Shown here piece after piece: positions 45,342 to 53,906 of a stretch of DNA of 64,000 nt; the stretch's first letter is position 1, and each line of letters starts with the position of its first letter. The notes below the pieces were generated by a model. It was not told where the DNA came from and ran no database searches. It saw nothing but the letters and a program-made list of their open reading frames with translations. The stretch is from Halpernia sp048269545 (GTDB taxonomy: Bacteria > Bacteroidota > Bacteroidia > Flavobacteriales > Weeksellaceae). The stretch lies in assembly GCF_048269545.1 (NCBI RefSeq), contig NZ_JBLXIJ010000001.1:310001-374000 (forward strand), in the 5' to 3' direction. A program made the translations under genes and the position numbers.

Positions 45342-46745
45342 TTAAGCAAAAAATAAATACGCTAAAATCACAGATACAATAACGCCAACTAAATCTGCTA
45401 AAAGCATTGCAGTAACTGCATATCGTGTATTTTTAATTCCAACTGCTCCGAAATAAACTGCAATTACATAGAAAGTAGTGTCTGAACTTCCTTGTAAAAC
45501 CGCAGCTAATTTCCCTTGAAAACTGTCCGCTCCAAAAGTGGTCATTGTATCAACCATCATTCCTCTTGCGCCAGAACCAGAAAGAGGTTTTATTAAAGCA
45601 GTCGGTAAACCATCTACAAATCTTGTATCTAAACTAGCGAGATTTGCTAAATATTTCATTCCATCAATAATTACATCAAAAACACCAGAGGTTCTTAAAA
45701 GTGAAATCGCAATTAACATTCCAACTAAATAAGGAATAATTTTTACTGAAACATAAAAACCTTCTTTTGCGCCGTCAATAAAAGATTCAAAAACATTTAT
45801 TTTTTTATAAAGTGCGCCTAAAACAATAGCGATAAAAATGAGTAAAATAATTCCACTACTTAAAACTTTGCTGAATTGGTCTAAATCTTCTTTGCTTAAT
45901 CTCACTAAATAAACCACCAAAAGTGCGATAATCGCGGAAATTCCGCCAACATAAGCAATCACAACTGGCTGGAAAAGATTAATTTTTTGATGGAGAGAAA
46001 CTACAACCATCGCGGCTAATGTTGCTGCGAAAGTCGCCATCATACACGGAAGAAAAATATCAGTTGGCGTTACAGAACCCATTGAAGCACGAATTGCAAT
46101 AATTGAAACCGGAATTAAAGTCATTCCGCCCGCATGCAAACAGAGAAACATAATTTGCGAATTACTTGCACGATCTTTGTTGGGATTTAAAGTCTGCAAA
46201 CTTTCCATCGCTTTCAAACCAAATGGTGTCGCTGCATTATCTAAACCTAAAAGATTGGCGCTAAAATTCAGTAACATGTGTCCAAAAGAAGGATGGTTTT
46301 TTGGAATTTCCGGGAATAATTTCGAAAAAAATGGTTGAATCATTCTACTTAAAAGATTTATTCCGCCGGCTTTTTCTGCAATTCCCATAAAACCCATAAA
46401 AAGCGTCATAATTCCTATTAAACCAAGACAAATATTAACAGCAACTTCACTTGTGTTAATTACCCCATCAGTTTCTTGAATACGATAAACCTTAACTTGA
46501 GATTTATCTGAATTTATTTTGTAATGAATTCTATTATCAGCAAAATCAGGATTTTTTGTTAATTTATTTTGAATGAATGGCGTAATTTCTGCCATATTTT
46601 TAGAAGCAATATGAACGGTATCGCCGCCTTTTCCTACAACCATATCGTTGAAAATACTTCCGTAATTATTGGAAGTCATAAATTTCAAACCTGCAATTGT
46701 AATTGCAACTATGATAAAAGCGCTCCAGATTTTACTTAATGCCAT
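45342..46745 (-). CDS. Nucleoside-recognition domain membrane protein (SpmA-SpmB-like)
   Basis: A 467-residue membrane protein with two Gate/nucleoside-recognition domains, at about residues 130-270 (NLLGLDNAATPFGLKAMESL) and 330-440 (TALIKPLSGSGARGMM, QGSSDTTFYVIAVYFG), like SpmA and SpmB of Bacillus fused in one chain. An N-terminal signal-anchor helix leads a periplasmic segment (VGKGGDTVHIA). Flavobacteria do not sporulate, so a transport or permease-related role is more likely. Substrate is unknown. Confidence 0.82.
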   Translation of the reverse strand: MALSKIWSAFIIVAITIAGLKFMTSNNYGSIFNDMVVGKGGDTVHIASKNMAEITPFIQNKLTKNPDFADNRIHYKINSDKSQVKVYRIQETDGVINTSEVAVNICLGLIGIMTLFMGFMGIAEKAGGINLLSRMIQPFFSKLFPEIPKNHPSFGHMLLNFSANLLGLDNAATPFGLKAMESLQTLNPNKDRASNSQIMFLCLHAGGMTLIPVSIIAIRASMGSVTPTDIFLPCMMATFAATLAAMVVVSLHQKINLFQPVVIAYVGGISAIIALLVVYLVRLSKEDLDQFSKVLSSGIILLIFIAIVLGALYKKINVFESFIDGAKEGFYVSVKIIPYLVGMLIAISLLRTSGVFDVIIDGMKYLANLASLDTRFVDGLPTALIKPLSGSGARGMMVDTMTTFGADSFQGKLAAVLQGSSDTTFYVIAVYFGAVGIKNTRYAVTAMLLADLVGVIVSVILAYLFFA

Positions 46746-46821
46746 TCAAAAATTTTTAGGTAAAAATAAGTTAAATTTTTTAGTAAAGTTTATTGCAAAG
46801 ACGCAAAGTTTTTAAAAGAAT

Positions 46822-46935
46822 CTTTGTCATTTCTTAGGAATCTAAGCTGAAAATCGATTTTTTTATATTATCAAGAATTTTCAGGATTTTTAAAACACTT
46901 TACAATTACAGCCGAGATTCCTACGGAATGACAAA
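46822..46935. repeat. Imperfect inverted repeat of about 26-bp arms (REP/MITE-like)
   Basis: Left arm 46822-46847 (CTTTGTCATTTCTTAGGAATC...) is nearly the reverse complement of the right arm 46910-46935 (AGCCGAGATTCCTACGGAATG...), with five mismatches in 26. The centre is AT-rich. It sits between the nucleoside-recognition gene and the 3' end of the M14 peptidase gene, and the arms include words common in intergenic repeats of related genomes as I recall them. No transposase gene is present. Confidence 0.6.
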
Positions 46936-46978
46936 AATGAAAATTATGGAATTAATGAAATTTACAGACTTTCAAAAT

Positions 46979-48693
46979 CTATGGAATTCTATAGATTGGA
47001 TATTGCATAAACGATTTTTCAAAATATTTAGAATTGCGGTAGATCCAGTCGAGTTGTGCGCTTCCATTTTTTGAAAATTCTGAATCTTCTGCTTTTTTCT
47101 TTTCAAAATTAGTCTTTAAAGTTGGATTTTCTTTCAATAAATTTTCGGCTGTATCTTCAAAAACATAGGAAGAAAAATATTCTTTTTGACCGAGAAAAGA
47201 ATCAAAATAATTCCAATTAAAAAAGAATCAACAGCTTCTGGCTCTAAAGTTTCAAGCAAATATTTCACCCCATTTTGCTTTACGGGAATCAAATAATCAC
47301 CTTTTCGGAATTTTATTTTTTCAGTAGTTTTTGAAAGTTCAGTGTTATAATGTAAATAATGACCTTCGTAAGGTTTTGGAACTGTTTTGTAATCCTTGAT
47401 TTTATAAGACTGAACGGTAATTAAACTGTCACTTTTTAACTCAATAAATTGAATGTGATTTCTTTTTAAATTATTTAAAACCGTCCATTCAGATTGTGGA
47501 ACGACGTAATAAGTTGGAATTATGACTTCTTTTGTGGCTTTATAAGTGTTGTAATAAGGGATTTTTTTGGTGTAAGGTTTTGTTCGATCATAAAATAATC
47601 TTGGAAGACCTGAAATTTTACTCGGTTTCATCCCATCTTGAAAACCTCGAAAATCAATCATTTTAAATTTTGTTGAATCCAACGCAAACTGAACTGCGTA
47701 AGATTTTTTCGGCATATATTGTTCGAGGTTTTTCTGTCTTAGTTCTTTGATTTTTAAATAATTATTGTCCAAATAAGCAATGTAACTCAACATATTTTCA
47801 TAAGTTACTTTCACGCGGTCTTTGTAAGGTTTCAGCATGTGCGTTTCGGGAACAGTTCCGATGGTGTTGAACAAAGTGGTGTAACCTGTGGAATATCTCG
47901 GCGAATCCATAAATTGTTCGAAACCTTTTTCCGGGGTTTTTCCTTCGAGTTCAACGTAAGGAATTGGATCGATATTTTTCTTTTTTAAATCTGCCACAAT
48001 CCAATCGTTCATTTCGCCGTGGTAAAAATCTCCTAAAATAGTTCCAAGCCGTTCTTTATTCGTTAAAATATAAGTTAGAGTATATTGATAATCTGCGCCA
48101 TCGCTCACGTGATTGTCAATAAAAACAGCAGGATTTAAAGCCTGAAATATCCGCTGAAAACTATCAGAATTTTTAGAATCTGTTTTAATAAAATCCCGAT
48201 TTAAGTCAAAATTTCTGGCATTTCCACGGAAACCATATTCTTCCGGGCCATTTTGATTGGCACGCGAAAAACTGCCGCGGTTCAACATTCCGCCAATATT
48301 GTAAACTTCAATGGCGGCAATAATGGTATTTTTTGGCGCTTTTAATTTTCCTATCGCATAATCGCGCATCATCATCATTGTCGCGTCAATGCCGTCGGGT
48401 TCGCCGGGATGAATGCCGTTGTTGATTAAAATAACCGCTTTATTTTTAAAAGTTTTTAAATCAAAATTTTTCTCTGGATTAAAAATCACCAAACGCAAAG
48501 GCTCGCCAGAATCAGTTAAACCCATTTCAATAACTTTAATTTTATCAAAATTTTTCACAAGATTATCGTAATAATCTACAACTTCTTTATAAGTTGGCGA
48601 TTGATTGCCATTACCTTTTTCGAACGGTGTAAGATATTGGTTTTGAGCAAACAAACTGATTGAGAAAAACACGAAAAAGATTTTTAGTTTCAT
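46979..48693 (-). pseudogene. M14 family metallocarboxypeptidase, interrupted near the 3' end
   Basis: A secreted peptidase_M14-type protein; signal peptide MKLKIFFVFFSISLFAQ and the zinc-binding HxxE in GIHPGEPDG (His95, Glu98). The third zinc ligand is in FIDNHVSDG, and the catalytic Glu probably lies in VPETHMLKPYKD. The frame stops early at 47134 after VDSFLIGIIL. Adding one A to the plus-strand A6 run at 47219-47224 restores VDSFFNWNYFDSFLGQKEYF and carries the frame on to a TAG at 46979, giving 571 residues, the expected length. This is a one-base loss in a homopolymer, either real or a sequencing error. Confidence 0.85.
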
Positions 48694-48799
48694 AAATAAA
48701 AGTTTTTAAACCACAAAAGTAACAAAAGTTAAAGTTGGAATCTCAGTGTTTTAACGATTGCAATAGAATAAAAAAATTTCAAAATAAATTTAAACAAAA

Positions 48800-48824
48800 A
48801 AAGAACCTCGTTTTGAGGTTCTTT
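48800..48824. terminator. Terminator after the outer-membrane barrel gene
   Basis: A 10-bp stem AAAGAACCTC / GAGGTTCTTT with a five-base loop; T-run on the minus strand from the A-run 48796-48800. It lies 20 bases past the barrel gene stop. Confidence 0.85.
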
Positions 48825-48843
48825 AATGTTAATAAAAATTTAT

Positions 48844-49656
48844 TTAATTAAAATCATATTCTATACCAAACTCAAAACCTAGCCGCATATTATGAAATTT
48901 TGAAGCATTGACAGAAGAATATGGTAATGTTGGGTCAGTTAGTTCTAACTGTCCATATTCATTAGGATTAGTCTCATTATTAATCCAGTTTGCTTTTGAA
49001 GCATTACTAAAATCATAATCAAACTTTATATTTGTAAAACCATTAAAAGCATCTGAAATTTTGAACTTTATTCCCGTATAAAAAGTGCCGCCAATTAATA
49101 GTTTTTTGTAAGAATCAAAGTCTGAAGAATTATATGAGCCTAATGTATTTGAAAAACTTCCATCCCGATTTATCCCATCTTTAATAACTTCAAATTTTGA
49201 AAATATTGAAATTTGTGGACCTGCTCCAATTAAACCCCAAATTTTATTTTGACTATCTAAAGGAATTGCATATTGAGCGGTAATTGGAATAATAAAATAT
49301 TCAAAAGTATTTTTTGATCGTACCTGAAAATACATGTTTTTCTCATCAATCACGAATACGCCGTTTTCTTTTGCAACTAATTTAGATTGCACTTCACTTT
49401 TTTGCTGTCCATAATTAATTGCAATTTTAAAACCTACGTTTTCATTGATATATTTTTCAATAAAAACACCTCCATAAATTCCATTTATTTTTGCTGGTTT
49501 CACTTTTATATGGGAACTATTGTCTAAGAAACTATTCTTTTTCCAATGTAAAAAAGGCATAAAATTCGCACCAAATTGGATTTCTTGGTTTCCTCCCTGT
49601 GCATTAATATTTAAGATAAAAATTGAAAAAAGGATAAGTATTAGTATCTTTTTCAT
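48844..49656 (-). CDS. Outer-membrane beta-barrel protein
   Basis: A 270-residue secreted protein with a 19-residue signal peptide (ending INAQ) and alternating hydrophobic strands typical of the porin family / PorT-like 8-stranded barrels in Bacteroidota (GVFIEKYINENVGFKIAINYG, ending LGFEFGIEYDFN). The start ATG overlaps the stop codon of the T9SS-exported protein gene by one base (TAATG), so the two are coupled and the barrel may serve as partner or anchor for that protein. A terminator follows. No specific family name is certain. Confidence 0.75.
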   Translation of the reverse strand: MKKILILILFSIFILNINAQGGNQEIQFGANFMPFLHWKKNSFLDNSSHIKVKPAKINGIYGGVFIEKYINENVGFKIAINYGQQKSEVQSKLVAKENGVFVIDEKNMYFQVRSKNTFEYFIIPITAQYAIPLDSQNKIWGLIGAGPQISIFSKFEVIKDGINRDGSFSNTLGSYNSSDFDSYKKLLIGGTFYTGIKFKISDAFNGFTNIKFDYDFSNASKANWINNETNPNEYGQLELTDPTLPYSSVNASKFHNMRLGFEFGIEYDFN

Positions 49657-51206
49657 TATTTAATAATTAGTTGTTTAGATGTTTTGGAAGATTTAGATGA
49701 AAGAACAACCGTGTATGTGCCACGTTTTAAATTAGAAGTATTAATTTTTGCTTTACCTTTTGTTTTAACTTTCCCAGAACTTAACAAAGCGCCATTCATA
49801 TTAAATATTTGGTAAGATGAGTCTTCTGTAGACAAGTTTTCCAAAATTACATCATTTTCTGCTGGATTTGGAGATATTGAAAATGTCGCATTTTTAGCAA
49901 AAGGATCTGCGCAAGGAGCAGGAGGAAATATATAATAATCTTTACATTTACTTTCTCCCGTACATAAGTTAATATTATAAACTCTAAATTTCTTTTGAAC
50001 TCCAGGGCGATAGTGAATTGCGTCTGCGGGACCGGGCATAAAATTCGGAGTAATTTTAATATTACCATTAATAAATGCTACATCGCTAAAATGCATTTCT
50101 AAAAAATCTGCGGTACAAAAATCTCCGTCATTAGTGTAATACAAATATCCATTAGGCGTTGTTGGAGATTGACTATCCAAAACCCTTAAATCAAATTGTT
50201 GTGTGGTAACAGTGCAAGCGTTTACGTTTACCGTTGCAGAAATATGCACCATAGTGCCAATTGCTAATGAATTGGAAGGTACAATATTGTAATTATTACC
50301 TCCTAAATAAGTTACAGTGCAATTTGGCGCATTCCAAGTTATATTTGGATTTGCACAACCTCCAGAATTGATTGCGAGTGTTGCAGTAAGACCAGAACTC
50401 TTACAAATAAAATTTTGAAATTTATTTTCGTAAAAAGGTATTGTTAAGGTTGCTGCTAAATCTGTCCTAGTGATTTCTTTAACAGAAGTTTTGTAGTATA
50501 TAGGGTTACCAATGCGCGAAACTTGAACACCAACCGTATAATTGCCTACACCGGGATTTACAGTAATTGTTTTAGTGCCTGCACCAGAGAGAATTTGGGC
50601 ATTACTACTAACTGACCATTCAAACTTATTTGCATCTCCTGTATCACCAATAGAATAAGTTAGAACAGAGGAACAACAATTTGGAGCAACATCTGGCCCC
50701 GTGATTGGTATACTACAAGGAATTCTATATAAATTTACGGTTTGTGTACCCGAGGCTGTACCTTGATCATAACCCACTTTATAAGTAACGGTTGCTTTTA
50801 ATTTTGCAGTTTTTTCAAAATGACAACAATCTCCCCATTGTACAGGAATTGTAATTGATGTCGCATTAGTTGAAACAGAATAAGTAGAACTATTAAGATT
50901 CTTAATGTATCCAACTGGACTACCGTTTACACAAACATCAATGTCCGAAGAAATCTCCCATTTTATAACATTAGCATTTGGGAGTAAACCAGAGACAGAA
51001 AAAGTATAGTAATTTTGTTGTCCTATTTCTATATTATAGGGATTTAGGCTATTAGGCGATACAGTCTGTGCGTAGAAGTTTGAAAGAAATGATATCATCG
51101 TAAGCGAAAATAATATCAAAAATCTACGAACTTGAGATTTTACTTCTTTGCTTGTTGCTTGTTGCTTGTTGCTTGTTGCTTGTTGCTTGTTGCTTGTTGC
51201 TTGCAA
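49656..51206 (-). CDS. T9SS-exported protein with type A sorting domain, 5' end switched by heptamer repeat
   Basis: A secreted protein of about 518 residues. The signal peptide is RRFLILFSLTMISFLSNFYAQ. PKD/Ig-like segments follow (for example DANKFEWSVSSNAQILSGAG), and residues 440-516 are a T9SS type A C-terminal sorting domain ending KTSKQLIIK. The only upstream ATG (51219) reads through eight TTGCTTG repeats (51148-51203) into the wrong frame and stops after 31 codons. With seven or ten copies the ATG would be in frame. In the present state only a TTG at 51206 could start it. The next gene, a barrel, overlaps by one base. Confidence 0.8.
   Translation of the reverse strand: MQATSNKQQATSNKQQATSKEVKSQVRRFLILFSLTMISFLSNFYAQTVSPNSLNPYNIEIGQQNYYTFSVSGLLPNANVIKWEISSDIDVCVNGSPVGYIKNLNSSTYSVSTNATSITIPVQWGDCCHFEKTAKLKATVTYKVGYDQGTASGTQTVNLYRIPCSIPITGPDVAPNCCSSVLTYSIGDTGDANKFEWSVSSNAQILSGAGTKTITVNPGVGNYTVGVQVSRIGNPIYYKTSVKEITRTDLAATLTIPFYENKFQNFICKSSGLTATLAINSGGCANPNITWNAPNCTVTYLGGNNYNIVPSNSLAIGTMVHISATVNVNACTVTTQQFDLRVLDSQSPTTPNGYLYYTNDGDFCTADFLEMHFSDVAFINGNIKITPNFMPGPADAIHYRPGVQKKFRVYNINLCTGESKCKDYYIFPPAPCADPFAKNATFSISPNPAENDVILENLSTEDSSYQIFNMNGALLSSGKVKTKGKAKINTSNLKRGTYTVVLSSKSSKTSKQLIIK
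51148..51203 (-). repeat. Heptanucleotide tandem repeat, 8 perfect copies
   Basis: Eight perfect copies of TTGCTTG on the plus strand (CAAGCAA on the coding strand), 56 bases in all. The repeat lies between the ATG at 51219 and the signal peptide of the T9SS-exported protein. Because the unit is 7 bases, each gain or loss shifts the frame. Confidence 0.95.
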
Positions 51207-51271
51207 AGTTGTTTTTCATATAAAGGTAATATTTTAACGTAAAGTTATCAAAATATTTAACACAAATAAAA

Positions 51272-51790
51272 TTATTTTTCATTAAAATTTAGATAAACCA
51301 AACTTCCTTCAAAGTTATCATTTAGATTTTTTAAAACTTTAGCATTTGCTGTTTTATCTTTTAATTTTTCAATAAAGAAAGAGGTTTCAAAAAATTGACG
51401 GTGAATTCCTGGCAAAAGTTCCATGAAAAAATTCATTCCGATTTTATTGTTGTGAAGATCCATTTTTTTCTGTAAAGGCTTGTTTGGAAAAAGCTCTTCG
51501 TGTAAATCCGTCATTTTTTTTGTAAAATCCAAAGACTTTTTTGGTGAAGAAATTTTACAACAATACATCATGATCAAACAACACCAAAGTGCGTGACGAA
51601 AAGCATTTCCTTCGCCATCATTAGAATTGGTTTTTGGATATTCTTTTTTCGCAATATTAAAAGTTTTTAAAGTTGCGTAAAAAGAGATTATGGTAAATAA
51701 AGGATGTTGCAGAAAAAGCCAAAATAATTTCCAAAGTTTTCCGATGGTAAGAGAACGAAGCGCATTAAAAAGAATTTTAAAAGTTCTCAT
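51272..51790 (-). CDS. DUF6973 family protein
   Basis: A 172-residue protein with the DUF6973 pattern GEGNAFRHALWCCLIMM near residues 58-74, DLHEELFPN and MDLHNNKIGMNFF near 136-148. The His residues of the FRHALW and MDLHNN motifs could bind metal. A short hydrophobic segment lies near the N-terminus. Function unknown. It follows the accD terminator and precedes the T9SS-protein gene, on the same strand, by about 50 bases. Confidence 0.8.
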   Translation of the reverse strand: MRTFKILFNALRSLTIGKLWKLFWLFLQHPLFTIISFYATLKTFNIAKKEYPKTNSNDGEGNAFRHALWCCLIMMYCCKISSPKKSLDFTKKMTDLHEELFPNKPLQKKMDLHNNKIGMNFFMELLPGIHRQFFETSFFIEKLKDKTANAKVLKNLNDNFEGSLVYLNFNEK

Positions 51791-51824
51791 AAAAGAAATC
51801 TCTCTGATAAAAGAGAGATTTTTT
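51791..51824 (-). terminator. Terminator of accD
   Basis: A 10-bp stem AAATCTCTCT / AGAGAGATTT around a six-base loop (51796-51821). The minus-strand transcript then reads TTTCTTTT. It lies between accD and the DUF6973 gene. Confidence 0.82.
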
Positions 51825-51847
51825 AATAATTTAATTAACTAAAAGAG

Positions 51848-52699
51848 TTAAACATTAGTTAAAAGCTTAACTGTTTGCGACACTTTTTCTTTAATATTTG
51901 TGCGTTTAACAATAAAATCTACGAAACCTTTTTCCTGCAAAAACTCCGAAGTCTGGAAACCTTCTGGTAAATCTTTACCAATGGTCTCACGAATAACGCG
52001 CGGTCCTGCGAAACCAATTAAAGCGCCTGGTTCTGCCATAATTATATCGGCAGTCATTGCAAATGATGCGGTAATTCCACCAAAAGTTGGATCGCACAAA
52101 TAAGCGATATAAAGCAAACCTTCTTCAGAAAGTTGCGCTAATTTTGACTGAACTTTCGCCAATTGCATTAATGAATAAGTCGCTTCCTGCATTCTTGCAC
52201 CACCTGATTGTGAAATAATCATATATGGTAAACGATTTTCAATGCAATAATCGACTGCACGACGGATTTTCTCGCCCATCACAGAACCAAGAGATCCACC
52301 AATAAATGCAAAATCCATACAAGAAACAACCATTTTCACACCATTAACTTCGCCGACTGCATTTCTAATAGAATCGGTTAATTTGGTTTTAGCTTTTACC
52401 TCTTTTAAACGATCATTATATGATTTTGTATCTTTAAAATTAAGCATGTCGATGCTTTCAACGTCTGCATTTAATTCTGTGAATTTTCCGCTGTCAAAAA
52501 GCATATCAAAATATTCTCTACTTCCGATTCTTACATGGAAACCGTCTTCTGGAGAGACATAATTGTTTCTTTTCAATTCTTCGTACTCAATAATTTTTCC
52601 CGTCGGAGTTTGATGCCATAGTCCTTGTGGAACATCTTTTTTGTCTTCCGTAGAAGTGGTGATATTTTTTGCTTTTCTTTTGAACCAATCGAATGCCAT
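51848..52699 (-). CDS. accD: Acetyl-CoA carboxylase carboxyltransferase subunit beta
   Basis: Carboxyltransferase beta chain of 283 residues, which with AccA moves carboxyl from biotin to acetyl-CoA in fatty-acid synthesis. The crotonase-like domain shows DFAFIGGSLGSVMGEKIRR, SQSGGARMQEATYSLMQLAK and GGITASFAMTADIIMAEPGALIGFAGPRV. The N-terminal zinc ribbon is degenerate: the usual CxxC pairs are replaced by QTPTG and SPEDG, so no zinc can be bound there. This is, from memory, usual for Flavobacteriia. A period-7 AGATTTT tract lies just upstream of the start. Confidence 0.95.
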   Translation of the reverse strand: MAFDWFKRKAKNITTSTEDKKDVPQGLWHQTPTGKIIEYEELKRNNYVSPEDGFHVRIGSREYFDMLFDSGKFTELNADVESIDMLNFKDTKSYNDRLKEVKAKTKLTDSIRNAVGEVNGVKMVVSCMDFAFIGGSLGSVMGEKIRRAVDYCIENRLPYMIISQSGGARMQEATYSLMQLAKVQSKLAQLSEEGLLYIAYLCDPTFGGITASFAMTADIIMAEPGALIGFAGPRVIRETIGKDLPEGFQTSEFLQEKGFVDFIVKRTNIKEKVSQTVKLLTNV

Positions 52700-52702
52700 C
52701 TG

Positions 52703-52739
52703 TTAGATTTTAGATTTTAGATTTTGAATTTTAGATTTT
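52703..52739. repeat. Degenerate 7-base AGATTTT tract upstream of accD
   Basis: Several near-copies of AGATTTT (TTAGATTTTAGATTTTAGAT then GAATTTTAGATTTT) starting four bases from the accD ATG, in its untranslated leader. It does not affect the accD reading frame. Confidence 0.6.
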
Positions 52740-52771
52740 AAACAATTTAAAATTTATAATTCATAATTTTT

Positions 52772-53839
52772 TTAAAGTGTATCAATATTATTTAAATCCT
52801 GAAATGCTTCTGTTAATCTTGTAATAAAAGTCTCTTCACCTTTTCTAACCCAAACACGTGGATCATAGAATTTTTTATTTGGAATTTCTGGACCTTCTAG
52901 ATTTCCGATTTGGGATTTTAAATAATCTTGTTTTCCAATCATATAATCACGGATTCCTTCTGTGTATGCAAACTGTAAATCCGTGTCGATATTCATTTTG
53001 ATCACACCGTAATCAATTGCTTCTCGGATTTCTTCTAATGATGAACCAGATCCACCATGGAAAACGAAATTAATAGGATTGTGTTCTGTTCCAAATTTTT
53101 CTTGAACATATTTTTGAGAATTATCTAAAATTTTCGGAGTTAATTTTACATTTCCAGGTTTGTAAACGCCATGAACATTCCCAAAAGCAGCAGCAATTGT
53201 AAAGTTTGGAGAAACTTGTTTTAATCTTTCATAGCAATAAGAAACCTCGTCCGGTTGCGTATAAAGTTTAGACGAATCTACATCAGAATTATCTACCCCA
53301 TCTTCTTCACCACCAGTAATTCCTAATTCTATTTCTAAAGTCATACCGATTTTCGCCATTCTTTCAAAATATTTACAAGAAATATCCATGTTTTCTTCTA
53401 AAGGTTCTTCAGATAAATCGAGCATGTGAGAAGAATAGAGTGATTTTCCGTATTGTTTGAAATAAGTTTCATTCGCATCTATTAAACCATCAATCCAAGG
53501 TAATAATTTTTTTGCGCAGTGATCTGTATGTAGAATAATAGTTGCGCCATAAGCTTCAGCTAAGGTATGAATGTGTTTTGCGCCTGCAATTGCTCCTAAA
53601 ACTGCAGCTTGTTGGTTTTCATTACTCAAACCTTTTCCAGCATTAAAAGCTGCGCCACCGTTAGAAAACTGAATAATTAATGGTGCATTATTTTTTGCTG
53701 CACATTCCATCGCTGCATTTACATTGCTAGATCCTATGACGTTGCAAGCGGGTAAAGCAAATTTATTTTCTTTTGCGTATTGGAAAATATCACTTACTAG
53801 TTCTCCTGTGGCAACTCCTGCTGGAAACTTTCTGCTCAT
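52772..53839 (-). CDS. fbaA: Class II fructose-bisphosphate aldolase
   Basis: Zinc-dependent aldolase of glycolysis and gluconeogenesis, 355 residues. Zinc and active-site residues are in HTDHCAKKLLPW (near 105-116), ELGITGGEEDGVDN (near 171-184), AAAFGNVHGVYKPGN and FHGGSGSSLEEIREA, the last matching the phosphate-binding loop. Length fits the E. coli FbaA type. It lies between nadK and accD, all on the minus strand. Confidence 0.96.
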   Translation of the reverse strand: MSRKFPAGVATGELVSDIFQYAKENKFALPACNVIGSSNVNAAMECAAKNNAPLIIQFSNGGAAFNAGKGLSNENQQAAVLGAIAGAKHIHTLAEAYGATIILHTDHCAKKLLPWIDGLIDANETYFKQYGKSLYSSHMLDLSEEPLEENMDISCKYFERMAKIGMTLEIELGITGGEEDGVDNSDVDSSKLYTQPDEVSYCYERLKQVSPNFTIAAAFGNVHGVYKPGNVKLTPKILDNSQKYVQEKFGTEHNPINFVFHGGSGSSLEEIREAIDYGVIKMNIDTDLQFAYTEGIRDYMIGKQDYLKSQIGNLEGPEIPNKKFYDPRVWVRKGEETFITRLTEAFQDLNNIDTL

Positions 53840-53906
53840 AATATATTTTTTTAAAATTTCTGTAATGTTTTTGAGGCCATAAAGTTAAGCAATTATGATG
53901 AGAACA

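Noticed and set aside
46979..47133. Plain intergenic space after the M14 peptidase
   Set aside because: The shifted frame continues with a natural-looking C-terminus, so it is coding sequence after a one-base loss.
51141..51210. A CRISPR array at the tandem repeat
   Set aside because: The unit is seven bases with no spacers and no cas genes nearby; it is a simple-sequence repeat within a coding start.
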